Below are positions 1 through 9,187 of a DNA stretch of 64,000 nt, in pieces. The notes below the pieces were generated by a model, which ran no database searches, was not told the origin of the DNA, and worked only from the letters and a program-made list of their open reading frames with translations. The position numbers and the translations under genes were made by a program. Every line of letters starts with the position of its first letter. Positions within the stretch are counted from its first letter, which is position 1. The stretch spans positions 2,404,001 through 2,468,000 of the forward strand of contig JAWKLD010000001.1 of assembly GCA_041392855.1 (NCBI GenBank). Direction: 5' to 3'. The DNA comes from Flavipsychrobacter sp. GTDB lineage: Bacteria; Bacteroidota; Bacteroidia; Chitinophagales; Chitinophagaceae.

Positions 1-467
1 CAAATGATAAGATTACCTGCTCCACCTTCTTCTCCTGTAGCTATCACCTCATTTACCCTACACTCTATTTGCACTGGTGCTTCTTTCACCCTAAATGGTG
101 CCACCATATCCGAAGCAATAGGCGTTAAACCACTTTTCTCAAACTCATTAACGCCGTCAGGATATTCACAACTAGATAAACTCATCTGTTGTACAATATC
201 ATAATTCACTATATTAATAACTACCTCTTTTGTTGCTATAGCATTTTCTAAAGTATGCTTAATAGTATTGTTACGCACTCTTCTGGCAGGCGAGAATATT
301 AATATTGGAGGCTTGCTCCCGAAAACGTTAAAGAAGCTAAAAGGAGACAAATTAGGATTACCATTTTCGTCTATTGTACTGGCAAAACATATAGGCCTTG
401 GTGCTACAGAACCTAAAAGGTAACTATGTAATAAACTTGTTTTTATTTCTCCTGGTACGATTTTCAT
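1..467 (-). CDS. Flavin reductase-like (FMN-binding split barrel) protein, partial
   Basis: This gene runs off the left edge of the window, so only the first 155 or so codons are present. The reverse-strand reading frame opens with ATG at 467 and has no stop. The product begins MKIVPGEIKTSLLHSYLLGS and contains APRPICFASTIDENG followed by NLSPFSFFNVFGSKPPILI, the pattern of the flavin reductase-like/DIM6-NTAB family, whose members bind FMN in a split barrel and often reduce flavins or act as oxidoreductases. No signal peptide is visible, so it is probably cytoplasmic. The substrate cannot be told from this fragment. The family assignment is fairly safe; the exact function is not. Confidence 0.8.
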   Translation of the reverse strand, partial: MKIVPGEIKTSLLHSYLLGSVAPRPICFASTIDENGNPNLSPFSFFNVFGSKPPILIFSPARRVRNNTIKHTLENAIATKEVVINIVNYDIVQQMSLSSCEYPDGVNEFEKSGLTPIASDMVAPFRVKEAPVQIECRVNEVIATGEEGGAGNLII

Positions 468-557
468 ATTCCGAAAGCTAATTTGTTGCTAGAAGGGCAA
501 AATAACAATCTAAAATGTGATTATCACATATAAGGTGTTGATATGGCTATAAAAAAT

Positions 558-592
558 AATCGCAGCACATGAAAGATGCGCCGCGATTTTTT
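558..592 (-). terminator. Imperfect terminator-like hairpin downstream of the DUF2911 gene
   Basis: An inverted repeat (AATCGC at 558-563 with GCGATT at 583-588, and further inner pairs broken by A/C mismatches) is flanked by a T run on one strand and an A run on the other. It lies between two minus-strand genes, so it most likely ends transcription of the DUF2911 gene. The rest of 468-733 shows nothing recognisable. Confidence 0.5.
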
Positions 593-733
593 GCCGTTTA
601 CCTATGTTTACTCCTATGCTCTCAGGAATATGCTTCAATTAAGAAGCTGATGTAAAAGTATAATAGCTTTTGAATACTGAGAACTCAAATAAGACGAAAC
701 GGGAAATAAATAGGATGAACAGGAAAAGACTAA

Positions 734-1243
734 CTAAGGGTTAATAATCCTGTAAGGAATGCATACCCCGGTGTCATCCCACTCTATTCTTATAGACGAA
801 GCGTTAATGGTATATACTAGTTTTTCAGAAGTATACTTTAGCCTATATGAAGGCACTGAAGCCTTTAGTAGATCCTTGAGTTTATATTTCTCATACTCAT
901 AGGCTCCCCATTGACCCAACTGGGCATTAATAATGATCAGCCAACTATCTTTAGATGGAATAGTAAATAATGTATATCTACCTGCTTTTATGAACTCTCC
1001 TGCGAGTTCACAGTCTTTTTGGAATACAATTTCTGTAGCCTCGTTAGCACCCGTACGCCATACGGAATCATACGGTACAAGATTACCGAATATAACCCTA
1101 CCTCTTTTTGATGGCTGACCATAGGTAATCTCAATATGCTCTCCTTCTGCAACAGCTTTTGGGCTAAGCAATTTTTTCTCCTGCCCCGCAACAGAACTAT
1201 ATATAAAGATTAAAGCGATAAATGCCGAGAGAAAATGCTTCAT
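734..1243 (-). CDS. DUF2911 family secreted protein
   Basis: The product has 169 residues with an N-terminal signal peptide (MKHFLSAFIALIFIYSSVAG, cleavage near residue 20). The remainder matches the DUF2911 family of Bacteroidota: a SPKAVAEGEHIEITYGQPSK-type start, then RGRVIFGNLVPYDSVWRTGA, NEATEI and YTLFTIPSKDSW, ending in a beta-rich segment. The family has no established biochemical role; members are exported and usually single-domain, and this one has the normal length. It is monocistronic by spacing. A TAACTTTG box lies 27 bases upstream of the start. The family call is firm, the function unknown. Confidence 0.85.
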   Translation of the reverse strand: MKHFLSAFIALIFIYSSVAGQEKKLLSPKAVAEGEHIEITYGQPSKRGRVIFGNLVPYDSVWRTGANEATEIVFQKDCELAGEFIKAGRYTLFTIPSKDSWLIIINAQLGQWGAYEYEKYKLKDLLKASVPSYRLKYTSEKLVYTINASSIRIEWDDTGVCIPYRIINP

Positions 1244-1270
1244 TATACCAACTAGTACATCTTAATAACT

Positions 1271-1278
1271 CAAAGTTA
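1271..1278 (-). promoter_or_regulatory. Candidate -7 box for the DUF2911 gene
   Basis: The minus strand reads TAACTTTG, an exact match to the Bacteroidota -7 consensus TAnnTTTG, 27 bases before the ATG at 1243. No clear -33 TTG was found at the expected distance. Confidence 0.5.
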
Positions 1279-1313
1279 TTGCTTTTAGTACACTATCAGT
1301 AAAAAATAACTTG

Positions 1314-2723
1314 CTACTCTACAGACTCATATTTTTTTACAAACAACTCTAAACCAGGCTTGTCTATAGTAACATAAGCTGTTTTTTCACCAAACAGGTT
1401 AATAATATGGTCGTCTTTCAAGCGTTGAGACAATGTAGCTCTGGCTATATAAATACCCGGCTTAACATCACTAGCTACAAATGTTGAGGTATCATCATCA
1501 TGTTTACGTGCCGGTATAATATCCTTACCGTTCACATTATGCAGGGTAACAATTGCTTTACTAAAACCTTTTTGTTGAAGCTCATTTTTCTCATCATCAA
1601 ACAAACCACTAAAATCAAGCTTAAGGTCAATATCCACCTCCTCTATTTCAGCATCATCACCTTTCTTTTTCTCAACAGGTTGAGGCGTATAATCTTTATT
1701 CATCTCCTCTAATATATCCCTATCTGTTATCACCTTTTCAGCTACTACTTCTTGCTTAGGTGCTACCGTAGTTGGCGTCATTTGCTTTACAACAGGTTGC
1801 TCCACTACAGGAGAGATAGCTGGCTGTACATACTTTATCTCTTCTTTTTGAGCACCGTTAGTTCCAGGAAGCAATAGTTGCTTTACCTTATCCAAAAAGC
1901 CCATTACCCTACCTGAGTATAAGCCTGCTATAAATGCAAATACTATAACCCCTTCATTAGCATCTATGTTTAGTGTAGTATTATTTCTAAAATAACTATA
2001 CGCCAACACTATAATAATTGCAGAAAATGGTGCATAGAATATTTTAGCAATATGATAGATAATATCATTGGGATTAAAGCCTCTTCCATTTTCTCCTTGT
2101 TTTCTCACTGCATTCCCTAAAGAGAATAATAGGCTACAAATAACACCTATGATTACCCAGAATACTATTTCTACATATGCTAACATCCCTGTCAACCAGA
2201 AATATGACTTTACTTTTAATTTATAATCAGTTAAGAATATTCCTACATCACTAGGACCGAATGTTTTGATATAATCTTTGAGTAACTCAAGCTGCCCCTC
2301 CGATACTTCTTGTTCAAATTCGCTATTTACATATAGCAAAGCTTTTTCTGTTCTGCAATTCAAATCGCAAGTTGTGGCTACTTCACTATTATCCTTATAC
2401 TGCTGCGGTGCTGTAGTCGACTCTGACAATGGGTAATCTTCCTGCTGCAAATCTTCATCCGCTTTACTAATATTATCTTCTGTATTTGCTAATGGTAATG
2501 TAGATGACGACCCGCGTAATATTGTATTAAGCTGCCTAATTTGCACCTTATTGAAGCTTACATATTCGCTACCACTATAGCCTGCTGAAGAATGTGCATA
2601 TAGATATACTGCCACCCATAACACAAGCATCGCACTCAAGAAGGCAAACCATCTTTTAGCGTTCCAAAAACTTGCATTAAACGGAGTAGTCGAGCTAACC
2701 TTTTCTGATGAATTGGTTACCAT
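1314..2723 (-). CDS. Unknown multi-pass membrane protein with C-terminal beta domain
   Basis: I do not recognise this 469-residue protein. It has a hydrophobic segment at about 24-44, a polar linker rich in Ser, Glu and Asp, then three further hydrophobic segments at about 175-200, 225-245 and 256-275. A Pro/Val/Glu-rich linker (about 290-365) follows, and a C-terminal domain of about 100 residues that looks like a small beta-sandwich (pattern AIVTLHNVNGKDIIPARK ... VKPGIYIARATLSQ). The four probable helices place it in the inner membrane, with the linker and C-terminal domain on one side. It stands alone between a DUF2911 gene and a divergent RNase H-like gene, which gives no functional hint. 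Confidence 0.7.
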   Translation of the reverse strand: MVTNSSEKVSSTTPFNASFWNAKRWFAFLSAMLVLWVAVYLYAHSSAGYSGSEYVSFNKVQIRQLNTILRGSSSTLPLANTEDNISKADEDLQQEDYPLSESTTAPQQYKDNSEVATTCDLNCRTEKALLYVNSEFEQEVSEGQLELLKDYIKTFGPSDVGIFLTDYKLKVKSYFWLTGMLAYVEIVFWVIIGVICSLLFSLGNAVRKQGENGRGFNPNDIIYHIAKIFYAPFSAIIIVLAYSYFRNNTTLNIDANEGVIVFAFIAGLYSGRVMGFLDKVKQLLLPGTNGAQKEEIKYVQPAISPVVEQPVVKQMTPTTVAPKQEVVAEKVITDRDILEEMNKDYTPQPVEKKKGDDAEIEEVDIDLKLDFSGLFDDEKNELQQKGFSKAIVTLHNVNGKDIIPARKHDDDTSTFVASDVKPGIYIARATLSQRLKDDHIINLFGEKTAYVTIDKPGLELFVKKYESVE

Positions 2724-3080
2724 TTGTCTTCTTTTAGAGATTTAATCATAGTTAATGATATCTCCTTATTTCTCTATATGCGGAATGTGATCTAGTGCCT
2801 AATTCCTTATTTTATGTAATATACAACTGAATTGTATTTTATGAAGGAATTATTTCTCCAGCACTACGATATACAAAATTAGACTAATATTTTGACAACT
2901 CAAACAATAGTGCCTCTACCACCAGCAATTATGACAATACTTAACATAGCAGTCAACACTTTACAAATTGTCATATATTAAAATGTTTATAACATGTGTA
3001 TTTCACTTTATCATAACACAGTCATAATCATTTCGTAACAACATTATAGGTAACTTTAATATAATTAAAACTACATATCT
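2724..3080. other. Divergent intergenic region with an AT-rich inverted repeat
   Basis: These 357 bases separate two divergently transcribed genes and contain no plausible coding frame. They hold nested inverted repeats: AATTCCTT at 2801-2808 with AAGGAATT at 2844-2851, and ATACAA at 2821-2826 with TTGTAT at 2832-2837. A TAACTTTA box lies at 3051-3058. Both genes probably have their promoters here. Confidence 0.5.
3051..3058 (+). promoter_or_regulatory. Candidate -7 box (one mismatch) for the RNase H-like gene
   Basis: TAACTTTA differs from TAnnTTTG only in the last base and sits 22 bases before the ATG at 3081. Confidence 0.35.
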
Positions 3081-3554
3081 ATGATCTGGCGTACGTTTGA
3101 TGGCTCGGCACTAAAACAACCTGTAAAAGAGGCGGTAGAAGAGGCTATAATAAGGGAAACTGAAGCTGGCTATAAGCTGAAAGTATGCATTGGTACTGAC
3201 TCGCAAGTAAGAGGTAAGGAAACCGAGTTTGCCACTGTAATTGTTTTTCTAAGAGAAAAGAGAGGCGGATTCATGTTCATCCAAAATGAGAAAACAAAAG
3301 TTCCTTACAGCATTAAAGAGCGCATGCTGGTAGAGGTGGGCAAAAGCATTGATATAGCTTATCAACTATGCGATCTCTTTAATACCTATGATATAGATAT
3401 GGAGATACATGCAGATATCAATACCAACCCTCAGTTTAAAAGTAATGAAGCTTTAAGAGAGGCTACTGGCTACATATTGGGTATGGGCTTTGCTTTCAAG
3501 GCAAAACCGGAAGCATTTGCCAGCACTAGCTGTGCCAACAAAATTGTCAATTAG
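3081..3554 (+). CDS. RNase H-like YkuK/DUF458 family protein
   Basis: A 157-residue cytoplasmic protein of the YkuK/DUF458 family, which has an RNase H-like fold. The family signature KVCIGTDSQVRG lies at about residues 34-45, with Asp40 in the position of the first acidic residue of the fold, and a second acidic cluster (EIHADINTNP) at about 107-116. The role of the family is not established, although a nuclease-like activity on nucleic acid is often assumed from the fold. Length is normal for the family. The gene stands alone and is divergent from the unknown membrane protein. Confidence 0.8.
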   Translation: MIWRTFDGSALKQPVKEAVEEAIIRETEAGYKLKVCIGTDSQVRGKETEFATVIVFLREKRGGFMFIQNEKTKVPYSIKERMLVEVGKSIDIAYQLCDLFNTYDIDMEIHADINTNPQFKSNEALREATGYILGMGFAFKAKPEAFASTSCANKIVN

Positions 3555-3722
3555 CTTCTTTCTCATGACCTTTTAATGACAGTACTGCATTAATCTTACT
3601 CTTTAGGGTTTTTTAATCATTAAAAACGCCTATAAACCTGTCTTTTACACCGTTTTGCCCGTCTATTTATTAGCAAAATAGCTTACATTTACTAACGCTT
3701 ATCTACAAATATTTAGTGTATT

Positions 3723-6700
3723 ATGATGCTACGGTGGCTGATTTATAGCATAGTTTTTTTTTCTCCTTTAATATCCCTTGCACAAGGGCCTAATGCCTCT
3801 CTTGAATTTATAAAAAATGAAGGGCAATGGGATGGCCCTTTCAAGTATAAGTCTACAACGGGTAATGTATCGGTTTTTTTAGAGCCTACAAGCTTTGTGT
3901 ATATACTGGGTGCAACTCAAAATGCTGATATATTGCGAGACTATAAGCATGGCAGAATAAAAGAAGCACCTGTTCTTAATTTTCACCGATATGAAGTAAA
4001 AATGCTGGGTGCAAACTCTGAAGCTGAAATAACAGGTACTAAACCACAAAATCACTATTATAATTACTTTCTTGGGAATGACTCTACAAAGTGGAAAAGT
4101 AATATCCACCCCAACTTGGCAGTAGATTATGCCAATATTTATCAAAATATAGACCTACACATTGCCTCTGCAAATACTAAGATCAAATACGACTTTATAG
4201 TAAAACCTAATGGTAAGCCCAATGATATTAAACTGGAAATAAAGGGTGCTGATGATATTAGGGTAAAAAATGGGAAGCTTATTATTACTACTTCCGTAGG
4301 TACTGTTGAAGAACAAGAGCCATACGCTTACCAATATAGTGATGGTGTGTTGAAAGAAATTAGCTGCAAATACAAGCTAAAGGATAATATTATTACTTAT
4401 CATTTCCCTAAAGGGTATGATGGAACTCAAAACCTAATAATAGACCCTACAGTAGTATTTTCTACTTACACTGGCTCTACAGCCGACAACTGGGGTTTTA
4501 CTGCTACTTATGATAATCAAGGCAACTTTTATGCAGGAGGTGCGGTAGATGCTACACTAAATGGCGCTTACATTACAACAAATGGCGCTTTCCAAGTAAA
4601 CTTTCAGGGTGGAGGAACAGGTGGAGGAAATGACACTTCATTTAGATGCGACATGGCCATTACCAAGTTTAATGCCACTGGCTCTGCTTTGATATACTCT
4701 ACCTATATAGGTGGTAATAATAACGATCAACCACATAGTATGATCGTAGACCGTAGCGGCAACTTAATCATCGCTGGGCGCACATACTCCAATAACTTCC
4801 CTACTATAGGTGCACCATACGATAACAGTTACAACCTGGGAGCAGATATTGTGGTCGTAAAACTTAATGCGGCAGGTTCTGCCTTAGCAGCCTCCACCTA
4901 TGTTGGTGGTTCCGGAGACGACGGTGTAAATATATCATCAGTATATGCCACTGTAAACTCTTCTTTAAAGCATAGCTATGGAGACGAAGCTCGTAGCGAA
5001 GTAGTAATAGATGCACAAGGAAACGTATATGTAGCTGCTTGTACTAGATCTACTAACTTTCCTACTGCCAACGCCATACAAACTAACTTGCTGGGCCAAC
5101 AAGATGCTGTTGTTTTTAAGCTCGACCCGAACCTTAGCAACCTGCTATGGAGCACCTATTTGGGAGGTAATGCCGATGATGCAGCTTATGTTTTAGCATT
5201 GAATAAAAGCGAAAGTCATATTTATGTATCTGGCGGAACGGCAGGTAATAACTTTCCCTTCTCACCGGGCACATTATGGGGTAGTTACCAGGGAGGTATC
5301 GCTGATGGATTTATTGCTAAATTTCAAAATAGTGGTAGCTACCCATTAGATAGAGCTACTGCAATTGGACGTGGTAGTTACGACCAATGCTATGGTATAC
5401 AAGTAGATGATGACAACAATGTTTACACAATGGGGCAAACCCTAGGAGGTACTTTCCCTGTTACAGCAGGAGTTTTCTCTGTGCCTAACTCTAGTCAGTT
5501 TGTTATAAAATTGGATAGTAATCTTAGTACTAATATCTACTCTACTGTTTTTGGCAGTGGTAGCTCTTCTATTACCAATATTACTCCCGTTGCTTTCTTG
5601 GTAGATACTTGTCAGAATGTCTATATATCTGGCTGGGGTAGTAGTACTCTTGTAACAGGCAATCCTACCAACTCTTCAAACATGCCCATACCGGCAAGCA
5701 ATCCTGCCACTACACCCAACAATATTTTAAAATCTACCAGTCAAAATGGTGATGATTTTTATTTCATAGTGCTTTCTCGTAATGCGACAGCTCAGCTCTT
5801 TGGTGGTTATTACGGTTTGGCCAACCTTGGCGACCATGTTGATGGTGGTACTAGTAGGTTTGATGAAAATGGGATCATATACCAAGCTATATGTGGAGGC
5901 TGTGGCAACATAGATTCCATGCCTACTACCACAGGTGCTTGGAGTAACACCAATAATAGTAATAATTGTAACCTAGTTGCTTTAAAAATAGCTTTCAACC
6001 TTGGCTCAGTAAGTGCGGCCGCGAGTGCCAACCCCTCTACAACTGTATGTGTAGGGGAGCAAGTACAGTTTACAAACAATTCGGCCAATGCTACTATCTA
6101 CAGTTGGAACTTTGGTGACGGTAGCCCATTAAGTACAGCTACATCTCCATCTCACTCCTATACTACACCCGGTACCTATACCGTTAAACTTATTGCTCGA
6201 AATCCCAACGCCTGTTATACAATAGATAGCACTACCCTTACCATTGTGGTAGATACGAACTCGATCAATGCCGATTTCAATACTGTAGTTACAGATAGCT
6301 GTGGTCCATACATAGTAAACATTACCAACAACTCTAAGTTTGGCAACAACCCTTCAGCAGCAACGCTTACTTGGGATTTTGGCGATGGCACTAGTTTCAC
6401 TGGTAATAATCCTAGCACACATAACTACAATCAAAAAGGCACTTATACGATCAGACTTATCATGTCTGACCCTACCTCTTGCAATAAAGTAGACAGTGTC
6501 AGCAAAACTGTTAATTTCAACAACATACTGGTAAAGGCCAATATGGAAGCACCAGATCTAATATGTCAACATAAGGCAGCAAAATTCTCTAACACATCAG
6601 AAAATGCTACCAGCTACAACTGGGACTTTGGTGATGGCAATAACTCTTCCGACCCTACCCCATCACATATTTATGACTCTGTAGGAACTTATACTATTAC

Positions 6701-7289
6701 TTTCTACGCCAGTAACCCTCTATCTTGCAACAAGGTTGATACCTTCACCAAAACAATAACCGTTAGTGTATTACCTACTGCAGATTTTATACATGCACCT
6801 ATTATACCAGTTACTAATGAGCCTGTAGTATTTACCAACAGATCGCTAAAAGCAGACACCTATAACTGGAACTTTGGTGATGGTACAGGTAGCCAAGACG
6901 AAACGCCACAACCCCATTACTATAAACGCACGGGCAACTATACAGTTTGTTTAACCGCTAGCACTCTAAAAGGCTGTTCTGATACAATTTGTAAAAAAGT
7001 AGATGCAGATATATTCCCTCTTGCTGATATACCTACTGCCTTTACACCAAACGGAGACGGTAATAATGATATATTACTAGTACGTGGTTCAGGTATAGAA
7101 ACCGTCAACTTGCGTATATTTAACCGATGGGGAGAATTGGTTTTTGAAACCAATGAAGAATCTGTAGGTTGGGATGGTAATTATAAAAACAAAGAACAAC
7201 CTACCGATGCTTATGCATTTGTGTTAAACGTTTCTTTTGTAGACGGTACTACTTTATACAAAAAAGGAAATGTGACCTTGATACGATAG
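3723..7289 (+). CDS. T9SS type B sorted surface protein with propeller-like repeats and four PKD domains
   Basis: A 1,188-residue exported protein. A signal peptide (MMLRWLIYSIVFFSPLISLA) is followed by an N-terminal beta domain (about 27-240) of the type found in front of SBBP-like repeats, then propeller-like repeats to about residue 755 (recurrent STYIGG/STYVGGSGDD-type motifs). Four PKD domains follow (about 760-1095), each with a WxFGDG motif. The C-terminus, from PTAFTPNGDGNND through FNRWGELVFET to VTLIR, is the gliding-motility-associated (CHU_C) type B sorting domain that directs secretion through T9SS and attachment at the surface. It is followed after one base by a PorP/SprF gene, the usual partner for type B cargo. 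Ligand and role (adhesion or motility) are inferred only from architecture. Confidence 0.88.
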   Translation: MMLRWLIYSIVFFSPLISLAQGPNASLEFIKNEGQWDGPFKYKSTTGNVSVFLEPTSFVYILGATQNADILRDYKHGRIKEAPVLNFHRYEVKMLGANSEAEITGTKPQNHYYNYFLGNDSTKWKSNIHPNLAVDYANIYQNIDLHIASANTKIKYDFIVKPNGKPNDIKLEIKGADDIRVKNGKLIITTSVGTVEEQEPYAYQYSDGVLKEISCKYKLKDNIITYHFPKGYDGTQNLIIDPTVVFSTYTGSTADNWGFTATYDNQGNFYAGGAVDATLNGAYITTNGAFQVNFQGGGTGGGNDTSFRCDMAITKFNATGSALIYSTYIGGNNNDQPHSMIVDRSGNLIIAGRTYSNNFPTIGAPYDNSYNLGADIVVVKLNAAGSALAASTYVGGSGDDGVNISSVYATVNSSLKHSYGDEARSEVVIDAQGNVYVAACTRSTNFPTANAIQTNLLGQQDAVVFKLDPNLSNLLWSTYLGGNADDAAYVLALNKSESHIYVSGGTAGNNFPFSPGTLWGSYQGGIADGFIAKFQNSGSYPLDRATAIGRGSYDQCYGIQVDDDNNVYTMGQTLGGTFPVTAGVFSVPNSSQFVIKLDSNLSTNIYSTVFGSGSSSITNITPVAFLVDTCQNVYISGWGSSTLVTGNPTNSSNMPIPASNPATTPNNILKSTSQNGDDFYFIVLSRNATAQLFGGYYGLANLGDHVDGGTSRFDENGIIYQAICGGCGNIDSMPTTTGAWSNTNNSNNCNLVALKIAFNLGSVSAAASANPSTTVCVGEQVQFTNNSANATIYSWNFGDGSPLSTATSPSHSYTTPGTYTVKLIARNPNACYTIDSTTLTIVVDTNSINADFNTVVTDSCGPYIVNITNNSKFGNNPSAATLTWDFGDGTSFTGNNPSTHNYNQKGTYTIRLIMSDPTSCNKVDSVSKTVNFNNILVKANMEAPDLICQHKAAKFSNTSENATSYNWDFGDGNNSSDPTPSHIYDSVGTYTITFYASNPLSCNKVDTFTKTITVSVLPTADFIHAPIIPVTNEPVVFTNRSLKADTYNWNFGDGTGSQDETPQPHYYKRTGNYTVCLTASTLKGCSDTICKKVDADIFPLADIPTAFTPNGDGNNDILLVRGSGIETVNLRIFNRWGELVFETNEESVGWDGNYKNKEQPTDAYAFVLNVSFVDGTTLYKKGNVTLIR

Positions 7290-7290
7290 T

Positions 7291-8316
7291 ATGATAAAAA
7301 AACTTTTAAAAGGCATAACTGTTTCTCTTACGGCACTACTAACTTATGGTACAGCTGCAGGGCAAGGAATGCATTTCTCCCAATACTATAATGCCCCAAT
7401 GCTACTCAATCCTGCTAATACAGCATTAATGAGCCAGTCTGACTATAGAATTGGTGCCAACTATCGTAGCCAATGGGCGCAACTACCAGTTCCATACAAT
7501 ACCATGTCGGGTTTTGCCGACTTCTCCTTGTTTAAAAAACAGGATTTTACTAACTGGCTAGGCGTAGGCGTTGCCTTCTTTAATGATAAAGCTGGAGACG
7601 GGCAACTCACCTTAAACAGAACAGAGCTAGCAGTTGCCTATCATATACTTACTGGAGAATACAATATGATATCTGTTGGTTTTTCTGCGTCGACCAACCA
7701 ACGTAGTATCGACTTCTCTAAACTTACTTACGATAGACAATGGGATGGTTTCAAGTTTGATAAAAGTACTAGCAATGGCGAACCTAACACTGTTGCCAAA
7801 ACCAATTTTTGGGATATGAATGCAGGCATCAACTATGCCCTGTTTCCCAATGAGAATCTTTATCTAAAAGTCGGTATTGGACTAGCACATATCAACCAAC
7901 CTCAAGAGAGTTTTTTGGGTAATACCAACCAGATAAAGATGCGTCCTACAGCCAATGTTGATGCACTAATAAAACTAGATGGTTCTCTTATCCTCAACCC
8001 TTCTGCCTACTATACCAGGCAGGGCTCAGCTCAAGAGTTAGTATATGGTTTAACAGCACGTTTTTTCATCTCGGGAAATGAAAATTACTCTACAGATGTT
8101 ATCGTCGGTGTATATAACCGCTTCAACGAATCTATCATCCCCGTTTTTGGGCTTCAATGGTCTGGTGTGAGGTTAATGGCAAGCTACGATTATACCATAT
8201 CAAAACTAGGTCCTGATGTAAATGGTAGGGGTGCAGTAGAGTTTGGGCTTGTATATCAAGGTGGTTATAGAGGAGGAGGCATGGGCCACAGCACTATTGA
8301 CTGCCCTCGCTTTTAA
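7291..8316 (+). CDS. PorP/SprF family type IX secretion membrane protein
   Basis: A 341-residue outer membrane protein with a signal peptide (about residues 1-25, ending near TAAGQG) and the classic family start MHFSQYYNAPMLLNPANTAL followed by a YRSQW motif. PorP/SprF proteins are beta-barrels that help T9SS deliver or anchor partner proteins carrying type B sorting domains. The gene begins one base after the stop codon of the upstream type B protein, so the two are almost certainly translated from one message and work as a cargo/anchor pair. Length is typical. No terminator is evident before the next gene, but a TACTTTTG promoter box precedes that gene. Confidence 0.93.
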   Translation: MIKKLLKGITVSLTALLTYGTAAGQGMHFSQYYNAPMLLNPANTALMSQSDYRIGANYRSQWAQLPVPYNTMSGFADFSLFKKQDFTNWLGVGVAFFNDKAGDGQLTLNRTELAVAYHILTGEYNMISVGFSASTNQRSIDFSKLTYDRQWDGFKFDKSTSNGEPNTVAKTNFWDMNAGINYALFPNENLYLKVGIGLAHINQPQESFLGNTNQIKMRPTANVDALIKLDGSLILNPSAYYTRQGSAQELVYGLTARFFISGNENYSTDVIVGVYNRFNESIIPVFGLQWSGVRLMASYDYTISKLGPDVNGRGAVEFGLVYQGGYRGGGMGHSTIDCPRF

Positions 8317-8351
8317 CAAAAAATTACCTGTGAAATCAGCCTTTAGGTTAT

Positions 8352-8359
8352 TACTTTTG
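8352..8359 (+). promoter_or_regulatory. Candidate -7 box for the response regulator gene
   Basis: TACTTTTG matches TAnnTTTG exactly and lies 25 bases before the ATG at 8385, in the gap after the PorP/SprF gene. It suggests that the regulator can be transcribed separately from the surface-protein pair. Confidence 0.45.
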
Positions 8360-8384
8360 GTGATAATATATTCCTTTTAAGATT

Positions 8385-9086
8385 ATGGAGAACGAAAAAT
8401 TCAAAGTACTATTAGTAGAAGACGATACTAACTTCGGTCAGGTACTTAAAAACTATCTTGAATTAAATGACTTTGTAGTAGAGCTTGCCAGAGACGGTAT
8501 ACTAGGCTTGGCTGCCTTCCGCAGAGAGAAATACGATATATGTCTTTTAGATGTGATGATGCCTAATATGGATGGTTTCACACTTGCAGAAGAAATTAGA
8601 AATGTAGATCCTGATATTCCATTATTCTTCCTTTCTGCCAAAAGCATGAAAGAAGATATACTGAATGGCTACAAGCTGGGCGCAGATGATTATATCACAA
8701 AGCCTTTTGATAGTGAAGTATTGCTACACAAAATCAAGGCTATACTAAAACGTAATCAAGAGTTACAGGATAAGCAACATGCTGAAGTTGAGTTTGATAT
8801 AGGTAGCTACCATTTCAATAGCAAGCTACGCACATTAGAGTTGGGTGATGATTCTGAAACATTATCTCCTAAAGAGAATGAGCTATTGCTAATGCTTTGC
8901 GAGTACAAAAATGACCTGTTGCCTCGTGAGGCTGCACTAAAACGTATTTGGGGCAGCGACACTTATTTTAATGGTAGAAGTATGGATGTGTACATTGCCA
9001 AGCTACGTAAGTATTTAAAAGGTGATAGCAGTGTAGAGATCGTGAATATTCATGGTAATGGCTTTAGGCTGGTTGTGCCTGAATAA
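8385..9086 (+). CDS. OmpR-family response regulator (RprY-like)
   Basis: A 233-residue two-component response regulator. The receiver domain (about 6-122) has the acidic pair in VEDD (residues 12-14), the phospho-acceptor Asp56 in LLDVMMPNMDG, and the conserved Lys in DYITKPFD. A winged-helix DNA-binding domain follows (about 135-230), with SPKENELLLMLCE and RSMDVYIAKLRK as typical OmpR/PhoB helices. The FFLSAKSMKEDILNGYKLGA segment resembles RprY-type regulators of Bacteroidota. No histidine kinase gene is adjacent, so its partner must lie elsewhere. It is probably monocistronic, with its own promoter box and a downstream hairpin terminator. Confidence 0.92.
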   Translation: MENEKFKVLLVEDDTNFGQVLKNYLELNDFVVELARDGILGLAAFRREKYDICLLDVMMPNMDGFTLAEEIRNVDPDIPLFFLSAKSMKEDILNGYKLGADDYITKPFDSEVLLHKIKAILKRNQELQDKQHAEVEFDIGSYHFNSKLRTLELGDDSETLSPKENELLLMLCEYKNDLLPREAALKRIWGSDTYFNGRSMDVYIAKLRKYLKGDSSVEIVNIHGNGFRLVVPE

Positions 9087-9110
9087 TTGTCAAATCTTAA
9101 TAAATTTCAC

Positions 9111-9140
9111 AAAGCCGGACATTTATCCGGCTTTATTTAT
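9111..9140 (+). terminator. Rho-independent terminator after the response regulator gene
   Basis: A perfect 9-bp stem (AAAGCCGGA at 9111-9119 with TCCGGCTTT at 9126-9134) with a 6-base loop is followed by a T-rich tail. It lies 24 bases after the stop codon of the response regulator. Confidence 0.85.
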
Positions 9141-9172
9141 ATAACCATATCCATACATTGGAGGAAGATTAC

Positions 9173-9180
9173 TACTTTTG
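9173..9180 (+). promoter_or_regulatory. Candidate -7 box immediately before pssA
   Basis: TACTTTTG, an exact TAnnTTTG match, ends only 7 bases before the pssA ATG at 9188. If it is used, the message would have almost no 5' leader. Confidence 0.5.
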
Positions 9181-9187
9181 ATGGCTC

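Noticed and set aside
4..204. A plus-strand open frame at the left edge.
   Set aside because: It is antisense to the clear flavin reductase-like reading frame on the minus strand.
3600..3630. AT-rich inverted repeat after the RNase H-like gene that might be a terminator.
   Set aside because: The stem is almost only A/T with a bulge, so it would be weak; not distinguishable from background.
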